A stretch of DNA of 32,860 bases from Pseudomonadota bacterium. Its GTDB lineage: Bacteria; Pseudomonadota; Alphaproteobacteria; Reyranellales; Reyranellaceae. Below the pieces are notes generated by a model. It ran no database searches. It was not told the origin of the DNA and was given only the letters and a program-made list of their open reading frames with translations. Below, in pieces: positions 8,267-15,102 of this stretch (the stretch's first letter is position 1; each line of letters begins with the position of its first letter). Location of the stretch: NCBI GenBank assembly GCA_018240745.1, contig JAFEFF010000182.1:1-32860 (forward strand), given 5' to 3'. The position numbers and the translations under genes were made by a program.

Positions 8267-8635
8267 TCACAACAGCCCGTGAACGGACGGACTCGCCAGA
8301 CCGTAGCCGGACAGGTAATCGGCGCCGCCATGGGTCGAGATGGATGTCACGGAGACATCGACCGCAATCGGCGCCGGGCCGACGAGCCAATCGACCGACC
8401 AATGGAGGATATGCGAACTCGTGATGGTTCCCCCGGTCGCGATACCGTCCGTCGTCGCGTTCGCGTGGGGCACGGCCGGGGTCGTATCCTGAGCGACGGC
8501 GACCGCCGTCGCGAAGCTGACCGCGGCCCGGGGGGCGACGAGCGTGCTGGCCGTCGTATCGGTCGCCGTCAGGTCGCCCAGGGCCTGGGCCGTGCTGTTC
8601 GCTCCAGCGAAGGATGTGTTGATGTTTCCGGACAT
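8267..8635 (-). CDS. Ala/Thr/Ser-rich protein, candidate type I secretion cargo
   Basis: A 122-residue protein starting MSGNINTSFAGANS. ATG 8635 was chosen over upstream ATGs because GGAGAG lies 7 nt before it. The composition is dominated by Ala, Thr, Ser, Val and Gly, with no cysteine and no signal peptide. It contains A-Q-A-L-G near the N-terminus and, near the C-terminus, STHGGADYLSGYG, which faintly recalls one RTX turn but does not repeat. A GADY motif also occurs in the next protein upstream. The C-terminal SPSVHGLL is hydrophobic and hydroxylated, as in many type I signals. Function after export is unknown. Confidence 0.7.
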   Translation of the reverse strand: MSGNINTSFAGANSTAQALGDLTATDTTASTLVAPRAAVSFATAVAVAQDTTPAVPHANATTDGIATGGTITSSHILHWSVDWLVGPAPIAVDVSVTSISTHGGADYLSGYGLASPSVHGLL

Positions 8636-8695
8636 CAGGCAGCTCTCCATATTGCGGGCGAACTGATCTTGGCCGCCGGGTTGAGACACAGGCTC

Positions 8696-9379
8696 CTAAA
8701 GCGCTACCATCGACAGCGCATTCACGAACGAGAAGTGATTTTCGACCGTAATCGTATTCATGAGCGTGTCCGCCAGGGTGTTGGCGCCGTGCGTTTCGGC
8801 GGTTCCGATCGCTTGCGCGAATGCGCCTTGAAGCGGTTGGTCCCCAACCGCCTGATGGTGACCGAAGGACCTGTCGAGTTCGACGACAATCGCACCGTGT
8901 CGTGGCGACCAGCCATGAATGTCTATTGCAAGGTAGTCGAGTTCCGAGAGCGCCGACGCATCGTGCGCACCATGCCTCGATTGCGCGACCTCCTGCGCGA
9001 CGATGTAATCGGCGCCCGACACGTCGAGAAAAGTGCCGGCAGCGGCGATGGCGGGGCGCCCGGGGCTCGATGAATGGGCCGATGCCTGGAAGACCGCGTC
9101 GCCCATCGCTACCGAGTAGGCGCCCTGGTCCACCGCAAAATTCTCGACCAAGCCGGTGACTGCAGTGGCGTCGCCCACCGCCATCGCGCTGCCGCCGATC
9201 ACTGCGGTCATACCATCCTGGGGGCCATCCTGGGGGGCTGACACGGTCGCGGGACTGTATTGGTCGTGATGTCGGTCGCCGCTCTCGTCCCAGGCATGGC
9301 GATGATCGAACAAGTCCATGGCCCGATGGGCGAGCCGGGCGGGCATCGCAAGACCGTCGTTGCCGTGGTCGTGTTTCAT
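8696..9379 (-). CDS. His-rich, repeat-containing protein, candidate type I secretion cargo
   Basis: A 227-residue protein, first gene of the putative secretion operon. The N-terminus is His/Asp-rich (His at about 3, 5, 18, 27, 29, 37, 38), possibly metal-binding. Residues ~58-105 show alternating A-x-A-x-G turns (GGSAMAVGDATAVTG, then GAYSVAMGDAVFQASAHS) resembling the left-handed beta-roll repeats of YadA-type adhesin heads. The C-terminal third has AFAQAIGTAETHGANTLADT and ends in the hydrophobic NHFSFVNALSMVAL, a plausible uncleaved type I signal. No Sec signal or RTX array is seen. ATG 9379 is the likely start, though its ribosome site is weak; ATG 9421 is an alternative. Confidence 0.68.
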   Translation of the reverse strand: MKHDHGNDGLAMPARLAHRAMDLFDHRHAWDESGDRHHDQYSPATVSAPQDGPQDGMTAVIGGSAMAVGDATAVTGLVENFAVDQGAYSVAMGDAVFQASAHSSSPGRPAIAAAGTFLDVSGADYIVAQEVAQSRHGAHDASALSELDYLAIDIHGWSPRHGAIVVELDRSFGHHQAVGDQPLQGAFAQAIGTAETHGANTLADTLMNTITVENHFSFVNALSMVAL

Positions 9380-9526
9380 GCACGTCCCGCTCGGAATCAG
9401 GCGCTGCTGAACGCCAGCCATAATAGAGTTGCAGCGTGGGGCGGCCAGTGACCTCACGGCCTATAGCCTTTGGGGGAGCGCAGCCTCCCAGCAACGGACG
9501 CCTCACGGAACGTCTTGCGCCTTTCG

Positions 9527-9600
9527 ATGCATACCACCCTCGGCGAGGATCGGATCACCGCTCCACGAAGTGATACAGAGTCCGCAGCCTAGGTATGCAT
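9527..9600. repeat. Distant 9-bp inverted repeat
   Basis: ATGCATACC at 9527-9535 and its exact complement GGTATGCAT at 9592-9600 are separated by 56 bp in the divergent intergenic region. It could be a looped operator pair or chance. Confidence 0.35.
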
Positions 9601-9620
9601 GCTCGCATGGTCTGGGCTTG

Positions 9621-9650
9621 TTGTAAAAAATTGCAGTTCATGGCTATACT
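9621..9650 (+). promoter_or_regulatory. Candidate sigma-70 promoter for the LuxR gene
   Basis: TTGTAA at 9621-9626, an 18-bp spacer and TATACT at 9645-9650, in AT-rich DNA that stands out from the GC-rich surroundings. Would give a ~125-nt leader. Confidence 0.35.
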
Positions 9651-9675
9651 CCGGACCCAAAAAATTCGACTAGTG

Positions 9676-9690
9676 ACCGAAAATCTCGGT
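9676..9690. promoter_or_regulatory. Palindromic operator candidate 1
   Basis: ACCGA, 5-bp spacer, TCGGT. Same half-sites as the palindrome at 9709-9719, with a centre-to-centre distance of about 31 bp (near three helical turns). Confidence 0.5.
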
Positions 9691-9699
9691 AAATGAACA

Positions 9700-9732
9700 T
9701 TCACATATACCGATTCGGTTCCATATATTCAA
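9700..9732. promoter_or_regulatory. Overlapping divergent promoters with central palindrome
   Basis: Rightward: TTCACA (9700-9705), 18-bp spacer, TATATT (9724-9729). Leftward, read on the minus strand: TTGAAT (9732-9727), 17-bp spacer, TATATG (9709-9704). The palindrome ACCGA-T-TCGGT at 9709-9719 lies in the spacer of both, so a protein bound there would block or control both directions. Promoter calls are by eye; the palindrome is exact. Confidence 0.5.
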
Positions 9733-9783
9733 CTATAGGTTGTCGACAATTGCGCAATACTTAGAGCGTAGGTGGAGGGGGAC

Positions 9784-10614
9784 ATGTCAGCCTCGTCCGA
9801 TAAATCTACCGTTCTGGTCATTGACTCGCTGCCTTTGCGAAATTTCGGCCTGGTCGCCCTTCTCGATCGTCTGTCCAGGATGACGAAGTCTCGGCCCGCG
9901 TCGCTTACTCCGGAGGATGCGGAGAAGTGGATCGATGGGCACGCCGATTGCAGCATGATCATCTATAACGTTGGAGGCGGCACCCTCGCTGACCACAAGC
10001 ACCTGAAACGGATCAGGGAGCTGAGGGCGCGCGGAGCAGGGGCGCCGCTGGTGATCTTGTCCGACAACAATAGTCGCGAGGAGATCCTCTCGGCGCTCAG
10101 CATCGGTGCACAAGGCTTCCTGTACACAGGCACGAACGCCCGGCTGGCGCTGCAGGCCCTGTCGTTTATTTTGCAAGGCGGGTCGTTTTTTCCTGCTGCG
10201 ATTCAGTCAGGACGTCGTCATCCCATACACCTGAATGGGGCGGCGGACAGCATTTCCCTGCCAGCGGCAAAGCACGTCCTGGAGGAAGGCAACGCCAACG
10301 TGCAGCATGCTGCAGGCGCCGATTCGAAAACCATCAATCTGACAACCAGGCAAAAGTCGGTCCTCGAACGTCTTAGCCGCGGAGAAGCGAACAAGGCGAT
10401 CGCGCGCAAACTGGGAATCAGAGAGGCGACAGTCAAGGTTCACGTTCGACAGATCATGCGTAAGCTCGGCGTGGCGAACCGTACGCAGGTCGCCATTTTG
10501 AGCGCGACCGGCAGCAAGGCCGAGATGCTCGTGGACAATCGCAGCGTCGATGGCAAGGTGAACCTGGCATCAACCGGCATACCGTTCGCATCCGGTGAGA
10601 GATCGACGACCTGA
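9784..10614 (+). CDS. LuxR/NarL-type regulator with degenerate receiver domain
   Basis: A 276-residue protein. Residues ~8-140 have the receiver-like layout (VLVIDSLPLRNFGLVALL, then LVILSDNNSREEILSALSIGAQGFL). However, the phosphoacceptor Asp position is Tyr61 (SMIIYNVGGG) and the conserved Lys is Thr115 (GFLYTGTN), so it should not be phosphorylated in the usual way. The C-terminal LuxR helix-turn-helix (~184-245) is intact: LTTRQKSVLERLSRGEANK and IREATVKVHVRQIMRKLGV. ATG 9784 has GGAGG 5 nt upstream. It is divergent from the cargo/secretion genes and is the obvious candidate regulator, perhaps also of itself. Confidence 0.9.
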   Translation: MSASSDKSTVLVIDSLPLRNFGLVALLDRLSRMTKSRPASLTPEDAEKWIDGHADCSMIIYNVGGGTLADHKHLKRIRELRARGAGAPLVILSDNNSREEILSALSIGAQGFLYTGTNARLALQALSFILQGGSFFPAAIQSGRRHPIHLNGAADSISLPAAKHVLEEGNANVQHAAGADSKTINLTTRQKSVLERLSRGEANKAIARKLGIREATVKVHVRQIMRKLGVANRTQVAILSATGSKAEMLVDNRSVDGKVNLASTGIPFASGERSTT

Positions 10615-10647
10615 AGAAACGCCATGGAACCTTGAGCCACGGGCGAC

Positions 10648-12255
10648 TTACCGGTCGAGCCAGACCTCCTCCATGCGCATGCCGTTGTAGATGCTGTTGA
10701 TCATCGGCGTGTAGCCCTTGACGTAGGGCTGCCAGCAGGTGCCGGAGCGATTGTGGTAGAGCACCGGCCGCGCCACGTCCTCGGCCAGCCGACGCTCGAT
10801 GTCCCACACCATCCGCTTGCGCTTCTCCTGGTCGGCCTCCATCGACTGGGCGTCGATCGCCTTCTCGATCTCGGGATTGCAGTAGCCGTCGTAGTTGTTC
10901 TCCGAGCCGCAGGTGTAGCCCTCGTAGAACGACTGGTCGGGATCGTCGATGCCGTTGCCGGTCAGGTTGGCGCCGAGCGTATAGTCGTGCCGGCGCACCT
11001 TGGGGAACCACTGCGTGGTGTCGACCGGCTCGAGCTCGGCGTCGATATGGATCTGCTTGAGCTGGTCGATCAGGATCACCGCCGGGTCGCGATAGACCGA
11101 CAGGTTGCGGGTCGTCACCTTGAGCTTCAGCCGGTTGTCCGGCCCGTAGCCCGCCGCCGCCATGATCTTCTTCGCCTCGGTGCGGTTCTTCGCGACGTCG
11201 GGATCGTAGCCCGGCAGCCTCTCCACCACCTCGGGCGGCATGCCCCAGACGCCCTCGGGCGGGGCGAGCAGCGCGCCGCCGATCGTGCCGACGCCTTGCG
11301 TCAGCGTGTCGATGAAGGCCTTGCGGTCGATCGTCAGAGCCACCGCACGGCGCAGCTCCGGACGGTTGAACGGCAGCGCCTCGCGATTGATCAGCACGTT
11401 GCGCTGGACGTTCGAGGCCATCAGCTTGCACACCGCCTTGGGCGCCTGCGCGCGGATGTCGTTCAGCACCGGCACCTGGAAGAAATAGGGCGAGCTCATG
11501 TCGACCGTGCCGGCGATGAAGGACAGCATGCCGGTCGAGCTGTTCTTCATGATCTTCCATTCGATGCCGTCGAGATACGGCCGGTCCTTCTTCCAGTAGT
11601 CCTTGTTGCGCGCGACGCGGATGATCTCGTTCGGCTTGAACTCGACGAAGCGGAACGGCCCGGTGCCGATCGGCCGCCGCCGCATCTCGGCCGGCGTCAC
11701 GTGGCAGGGATAGATCGGCGTGAACCCCGAGGCGATCAGCGCGATGAAGGCGGGTTGCGGCCGTTTCAGGCGGAACACCACCTCGTCGTCGGCCTTGGCT
11801 GTCACCTCGGCGAGGTTGCCGTACCAGGTCTTGCGCGGATTGACCCGCAGCGTCTCGCCGTTGATGCCGGTGCCTTGCAGCAGGTCGAAGGTGCACTTGA
11901 CGTCGCGCGCGGTGAACGGCTTGCCGTCGTGCCAGCGCACGCCCGCACGCAGCTTGAAGGACAAGGCCGTGCGCGGCTCGTCCCACGACCAGGTGGTGGC
12001 GAGGTCGGGCACGATCGACGCCAGGCCGCTTTGCGGCACGTGGGGGTCGTACATCACGAGATTGTTGAACACGCCCATCATCGGGCCCTGGCCCGCGATG
12101 GTGCTTTCCTCGTGGATCGACATGGTGGCCGGGCTGTCGAAGAAATAGACCTTCATGACGCCGCCGGGCTTCTGCGCCGCCGCCACCCTCGGAGTCGCGA
12201 CGAGGCCCAGCAGCACGAGCGCGCCCGCGAGAAGGACCGCATGCCTGCGCGTCAT
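10648..12255 (-). CDS. ABC transporter substrate-binding protein, oligopeptide/dipeptide family (SBP_bac_5)
   Basis: A 535-residue periplasmic binding protein of the DppA/OppA family. It has a twin-basic N-terminus and a hydrophobic signal peptide ending near VAAAQ. Family segments include LATTWSWDEPRTALSFKLR and GVRWHDGKPFTARDVKCTFD (the family signature), then PELRRAVALTIDRKAFID. ATG 12255 has GGAGG 5 nt upstream. No permease or ATPase genes lie beside it, so it is an orphan component that may serve a transporter elsewhere. Ligand unknown; the family takes peptides, nickel, opines and plant-derived compounds. It converges with the LuxR gene, with a 33-nt gap. Confidence 0.9.
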   Translation of the reverse strand: MTRRHAVLLAGALVLLGLVATPRVAAAQKPGGVMKVYFFDSPATMSIHEESTIAGQGPMMGVFNNLVMYDPHVPQSGLASIVPDLATTWSWDEPRTALSFKLRAGVRWHDGKPFTARDVKCTFDLLQGTGINGETLRVNPRKTWYGNLAEVTAKADDEVVFRLKRPQPAFIALIASGFTPIYPCHVTPAEMRRRPIGTGPFRFVEFKPNEIIRVARNKDYWKKDRPYLDGIEWKIMKNSSTGMLSFIAGTVDMSSPYFFQVPVLNDIRAQAPKAVCKLMASNVQRNVLINREALPFNRPELRRAVALTIDRKAFIDTLTQGVGTIGGALLAPPEGVWGMPPEVVERLPGYDPDVAKNRTEAKKIMAAAGYGPDNRLKLKVTTRNLSVYRDPAVILIDQLKQIHIDAELEPVDTTQWFPKVRRHDYTLGANLTGNGIDDPDQSFYEGYTCGSENNYDGYCNPEIEKAIDAQSMEADQEKRKRMVWDIERRLAEDVARPVLYHNRSGTCWQPYVKGYTPMINSIYNGMRMEEVWLDR

Positions 12256-12385
12256 TCGCCCCTCCAAGTTCGAGTGAACTCACGCGCCGCAACGCCGGGG
12301 ACTGGACGAAGACTCTACGTCTGCGCTGACTGTGTACGGAGAAGCCGCGATTATACACTCGATCCGGCCAGCGAAGCGAGCGGCC

Positions 12386-13237
12386 TCAGGAGCGCAAACC
12401 CTCCGCCGCGGCATTCGATGCCCTGTCGACGACCTCGCTCGCCTTGCGCGCGACATCGCCGCCCGCCAGCTCTTCGCTGACGGCGTCCGCGACCCGGTTC
12501 GCAACCGCCTCGCCTTTCCTGCGGGCCTGACGGGCCGCCTCGCCGGCATAGTCCTGCTCGGCCTGGGTGAGAGGCATCGCGGCACCGAGCGCGGCGCCGA
12601 AGGCCAGCCCGAGAGCCGCCACCAGGATGGGCTGCTCCTGCGACAGGCGGTCGAACGCGCTGCGACCGTGATCGAGAAGCTTGTGCGTGGCGTCTCGACC
12701 CTGGTCCGCGAGGTCGCGCATCTGCCGCCGCCCCTCTTCGCCCAGGTCGTGCAACTGCTGCCGGCCCTGTTCGGCGAGGTCGTGCACTTGATCGCGGCCT
12801 GCGGCTGTCAGGTCATGCATCTGTTCCCGGCCCTTGGCGAGCATGTCCCTGGCTCCGCTCCTGGCGGAGTCCGCCGTGGCGCTGACGGTGCCGGACGCGT
12901 CGTTCCCCGCCTGGACGGCCGAGTCGCTCGCCTTGCCGACGGCGCTCTTGACCGCCGAGGTGCTGGAGCGGACGAGGTCGCCGAGCGGACTGGTGCCGTC
13001 CTTGCGCGTCGACACCAGCATGAACAGGCCGGCTCCGATCAGCATCGCAGCCAACGGGTTGGCGGCCGCCCTGGCCACCGCCGCCCTGGCCACCATCGAG
13101 CTGCTTTCCTTCGCCAGGGTCGTCGCGCCATGGGTCAATGCCGTGGTCGTGACGCTTCTCTTGAGGTCGTCGAGAGCCGACGACAGGCCGGCGCGGGCGG
13201 CGTCGGCTTCCTGTTGCAGATGGGCGCTCGAAGTCAT
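12386..13237 (-). CDS. DUF3618-like membrane-associated protein with 11-residue repeats
   Basis: A 283-residue Ala-rich protein. One hydrophobic helix near 61-76 is followed by basic residues, and a second hydrophobic stretch lies near 203-222. Between them six consecutive 11-residue units start at Gly136, 147, 158, 169, 180 and 191 with the pattern G-R-x-Q-[MVL]-H-D-L-x-x-x. This should form a long amphipathic helix, as in apolipoprotein or LEA-like repeats that lie on membranes. Its ATG overlaps the stop of the holin-like gene (ATGA), so it is the third gene of a coupled trio. Such trios are frequent in alphaproteobacteria and are usually linked to general or envelope stress; exact role unknown. 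Confidence 0.8.
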   Translation of the reverse strand: MTSSAHLQQEADAARAGLSSALDDLKRSVTTTALTHGATTLAKESSSMVARAAVARAAANPLAAMLIGAGLFMLVSTRKDGTSPLGDLVRSSTSAVKSAVGKASDSAVQAGNDASGTVSATADSARSGARDMLAKGREQMHDLTAAGRDQVHDLAEQGRQQLHDLGEEGRRQMRDLADQGRDATHKLLDHGRSAFDRLSQEQPILVAALGLAFGAALGAAMPLTQAEQDYAGEAARQARRKGEAVANRVADAVSEELAGGDVARKASEVVDRASNAAAEGLRS

Positions 13238-13623
13238 GTCAGCTTCTCCTTGACGAGAATGGTGTCGCGCCGGACATCGCCGACCGTGCGGTCCGGTGCC
13301 AGCTTCTCGGGGTCGAAGTTGCGGCGGCCGATCAGGACCAGCACCAGCCCGATGGCGATGCAGGCCGCGGCGACCAGGATGGTCGCGCCCGCCGGCGACA
13401 TGCCGCCCTGCACCAGCGCCATCACGATCGCCTGCAGGATCAGAAAGAGCGCCGCCGTCAGCAGCACGGCGCCGCCCAGCACGAGGGCGAGCCCGGTGCC
13501 GATCTGCGCCGCCTTCTCCGCCAGCTCGGCGCGGAAAACCCGGAATTCCAGGTGGATCAGCTCGCCCGCGCGCGAGATCGTCTCGCTTACCGCCTGCACG
13601 AGGCCCGGACCGTCATCGCGCAT
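13234..13623 (-). CDS. Phage holin family (superfamily III-like) membrane protein
   Basis: A 129-residue protein with an N-terminal amphipathic helix (LVQAVSETISRAGELIHLEF), two strong membrane helices (about 45-68 and 80-102) joined by a short Gly/Pro loop, and a charged C-terminus. This matches the DUF1469/Phage_holin_3_6 family, chromosomal proteins named for similarity to holins rather than for a proven lytic role. I prefer ATG 13623 (GGAG 6 nt upstream) to ATG 13641. It overlaps the upstream gene by 11 nt and the downstream gene by 4 nt. No phage genes are nearby, so this is not prophage evidence. Confidence 0.82.
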   Translation of the reverse strand: MRDDGPGLVQAVSETISRAGELIHLEFRVFRAELAEKAAQIGTGLALVLGGAVLLTAALFLILQAIVMALVQGGMSPAGATILVAAACIAIGLVLVLIGRRNFDPEKLAPDRTVGDVRRDTILVKEKLT

Positions 13624-14035
13624 GGCCGTCTCCGTCGGCATGGGCGGCGGTCGCCGTCTCGGCCAGGCCTGCCTTGGCGAGCCGGGACAGCGCGAAGCCC
13701 AGCACGGCCGCGCCGGCCAGGGCGATCAGCGGCTGTTGACGGCTCCAGGTGATGGCCGTGGACAGCAGGTCGCCGGCCTTCTTGTCGCGCAGGTCGTCGG
13801 CCAGGCGCTCGGTGTACTGGGCGGCGTTGCGGACGTAACCCGCCAGCGCCGGCAGCGATTCGTCGAGAGCCTGTGCGGCACTCTCCGCTGCCTTGCCGAC
13901 GGCGTCGGCCGCCTCGACGCCCGAGGAAACGGACTTGTCGGCGAGCCTGCTCGCCTCCTGCTTCAAGGCCGGGCCGATGTCGGCAATGTGAGCGCTGCTC
14001 GCTCGGTCACCGCCCTGGCGGTCGTTGTCTGCCAT
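13613..14035 (-). CDS. Small Ala-rich membrane-anchored stress-type protein
   Basis: A 140-residue protein beginning MADNDRQGGDRASSAH, with GGGAG 6 nt before the ATG. Residues ~20-95 form Ala-rich amphipathic helices (SSGVEAADAVGKAAESAAQ), followed by one membrane helix (PLIALAGAAVLGFALSRL, ~107-124) and a short hydrophilic tail. The layout resembles alphaproteobacterial nutrient-deprivation-induced proteins found beside holin-like and DUF3618 genes. First gene of the trio; a candidate EcfG-type promoter lies upstream. Confidence 0.75.
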   Translation of the reverse strand: MADNDRQGGDRASSAHIADIGPALKQEASRLADKSVSSGVEAADAVGKAAESAAQALDESLPALAGYVRNAAQYTERLADDLRDKKAGDLLSTAITWSRQQPLIALAGAAVLGFALSRLAKAGLAETATAAHADGDGHAR

Positions 14036-14070
14036 CGAAATCTCCCGTTCGTGACGCGATGCAAACCACA

Positions 14071-14095
14071 AACGGAAGATGGTCGGGTTTGTTGC
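14071..14095 (-). promoter_or_regulatory. Candidate EcfG (general stress sigma) promoter
   Basis: On the minus strand GCAAC (14095-14091), a 16-bp spacer and CGTT (14074-14071). The EcfG consensus is GGAAC-N16/17-cGTT, so there is one mismatch. It lies 36 nt before the start of the stress-type trio. Confidence 0.4.
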
Positions 14096-14183
14096 TCGTC
14101 ATGCCGCCACGGCGGCCGGCGTACCGCCGAGCGCGCGGTTGCGCACGAGCCGGGCAACCTGAACGGTCGATCGGAGTACGGCC

Positions 14184-14236
14184 CGGTGTCAGCCCCCCGG
14201 TGTCAGCCCCCCAGTGTCGGCCCCGGTGTCAGCCGA
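14184..14236. repeat. 14-bp tandem repeat overlapping a stop codon
   Basis: About 3.7 copies of a 13-14-bp unit (CGGTGTCAGCCCCC and variants). The last copy contains the TGA stop of the gene at 14229-14570; read on that strand, most units repeat the same TGA context. Confidence 0.75.
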
Positions 14237-14570
14237 AGCGCTTCAGCACCTTCAGCCGCGCGTTGAGCTGGTCCGGACGGTGCCAGTCGCCCGCCGGCAC
14301 CTCGCCGGCCGTGAGCTCGATGACCACGAGATCCTCGGGCCGGCCGGCGCCGGTGTCCTCGGACGTGTAGCGCCAGTAGCATCGGCGCCCATCGGCCATG
14401 ACGACGATGAAGCCGAAGTCGCCGTGATCGAGATCGGTCACCTGCCAGGCCGCCTCGACCTCGGCGATCCAGGCGAGCTCGAAATCTTCGTCCTCGGTGC
14501 GCGCCAGGTCGCAGGCGCGCAGGAAGCCCCAGTCTTCAGTCACAGGGTCCTCGCTCACCGCCCCGGTCAT
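14229..14570 (-). CDS. Small acidic hypothetical protein
   Basis: A 113-residue soluble acidic protein (MTGAVSEDPVTEDWGFLRAC at the start). A middle part, LAWIAEVEAAWQVTDLDHGDFGFIVVMADGRRCYW, suggests a small alpha/beta fold. No catalytic motif is recognised. Its ATG overlaps the stop of the DUF35 gene (ATGA), so it is translationally coupled to the DUF35/thiolase pair and may be an accessory of that enzyme. Confidence 0.65.
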   Translation of the reverse strand: MTGAVSEDPVTEDWGFLRACDLARTEDEDFELAWIAEVEAAWQVTDLDHGDFGFIVVMADGRRCYWRYTSEDTGAGRPEDLVVIELTAGEVPAGDWHRPDQLNARLKVLKRFG

Positions 14571-15088
14571 TCCCGCGGATAGCGCCACGGCCTGGCGGGC
14601 TGTTGCGCCCCCTCGTCGATCGTCCAGTGCGGGATCGCGAGACCCGGTCCCGCATCGGCGAAGACCATGCGCACGCGGGTGCCGATGCCGACCTTCTTCA
14701 CCATGTCGGGCGGCGCCAGCTTGCCGTCGGGCGTGGTGAGGTTGCCCATCACGCGCAGCGCCTCCTCCCTGGAGGGCTTGCCCTTCTGGGTGTCGAGGTC
14801 GACCAGCAGCACGAGGTAGGGGGTGTGGGCCTTGAAGGCCGGCTGAATGGCGTGATGGACCTCGGTGTAGGAATGCACCGCGCCCCTGGCCTCGACCGGC
14901 ACCCAGTCCGACTTGGGGTTCATGCACCACGGGCAGGCCGTGGTCGGCGGGTAGCGCAGCAGGTTGCACTTGGCGCAGCGCTGGAGATGGAAATCGTGCG
15001 CGGCGCAGTGCTTGAAGTAGGCGAGGTTCTCGACGTCGAGATCGTCGATCGCCAGCGGCATGCCGAGATAGGTGGCCTGGACAGACAT
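14567..15088 (-). CDS. Zn-ribbon/OB-fold DUF35 protein, partner of thiolase-like enzyme
   Basis: A 173-residue DUF35 protein. A rubredoxin-like zinc ribbon (CAKCNLLRYPPTTACPWC, two Cys-x2-Cys pairs near residues 37-54) is followed by an OB-fold (VPVEARGAVHSYTEVHHAI ... TRVRMVFAD). Such proteins bind beside thiolase-fold enzymes and shape the acyl-CoA channel, as with ChsH2/Ltp2 in steroid side-chain degradation. ATG 15088 has GGAGG 8 nt upstream, and the thiolase gene ends 14 nt before it. Confidence 0.9.
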   Translation of the reverse strand: MSVQATYLGMPLAIDDLDVENLAYFKHCAAHDFHLQRCAKCNLLRYPPTTACPWCMNPKSDWVPVEARGAVHSYTEVHHAIQPAFKAHTPYLVLLVDLDTQKGKPSREEALRVMGNLTTPDGKLAPPDMVKKVGIGTRVRMVFADAGPGLAIPHWTIDEGAQQPARPWRYPRE

Positions 15089-15102
15089 CGTCGTTCCCTC
15101 CC

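Noticed and set aside
8340..8376. Single GGADYLSGYG turn as an RTX calcium-binding repeat
   Set aside because: Only one degenerate unit; RTX proteins carry tandem nonapeptides, so the cargo is not called RTX.
13234..13623. Holin-like gene as evidence of a prophage
   Set aside because: No other phage genes nearby, and this family is widespread as ordinary chromosomal membrane proteins.
14184..14236. Tandem repeats as a CRISPR array
   Set aside because: The units are 13-14 bp with no spacers, and no cas genes are present.
12332..14266. 644-codon open frame opposite the stress-type trio
   Set aside because: Shadow frame; the minus strand has three overlapping genes with membrane helices, repeats and ribosome sites.
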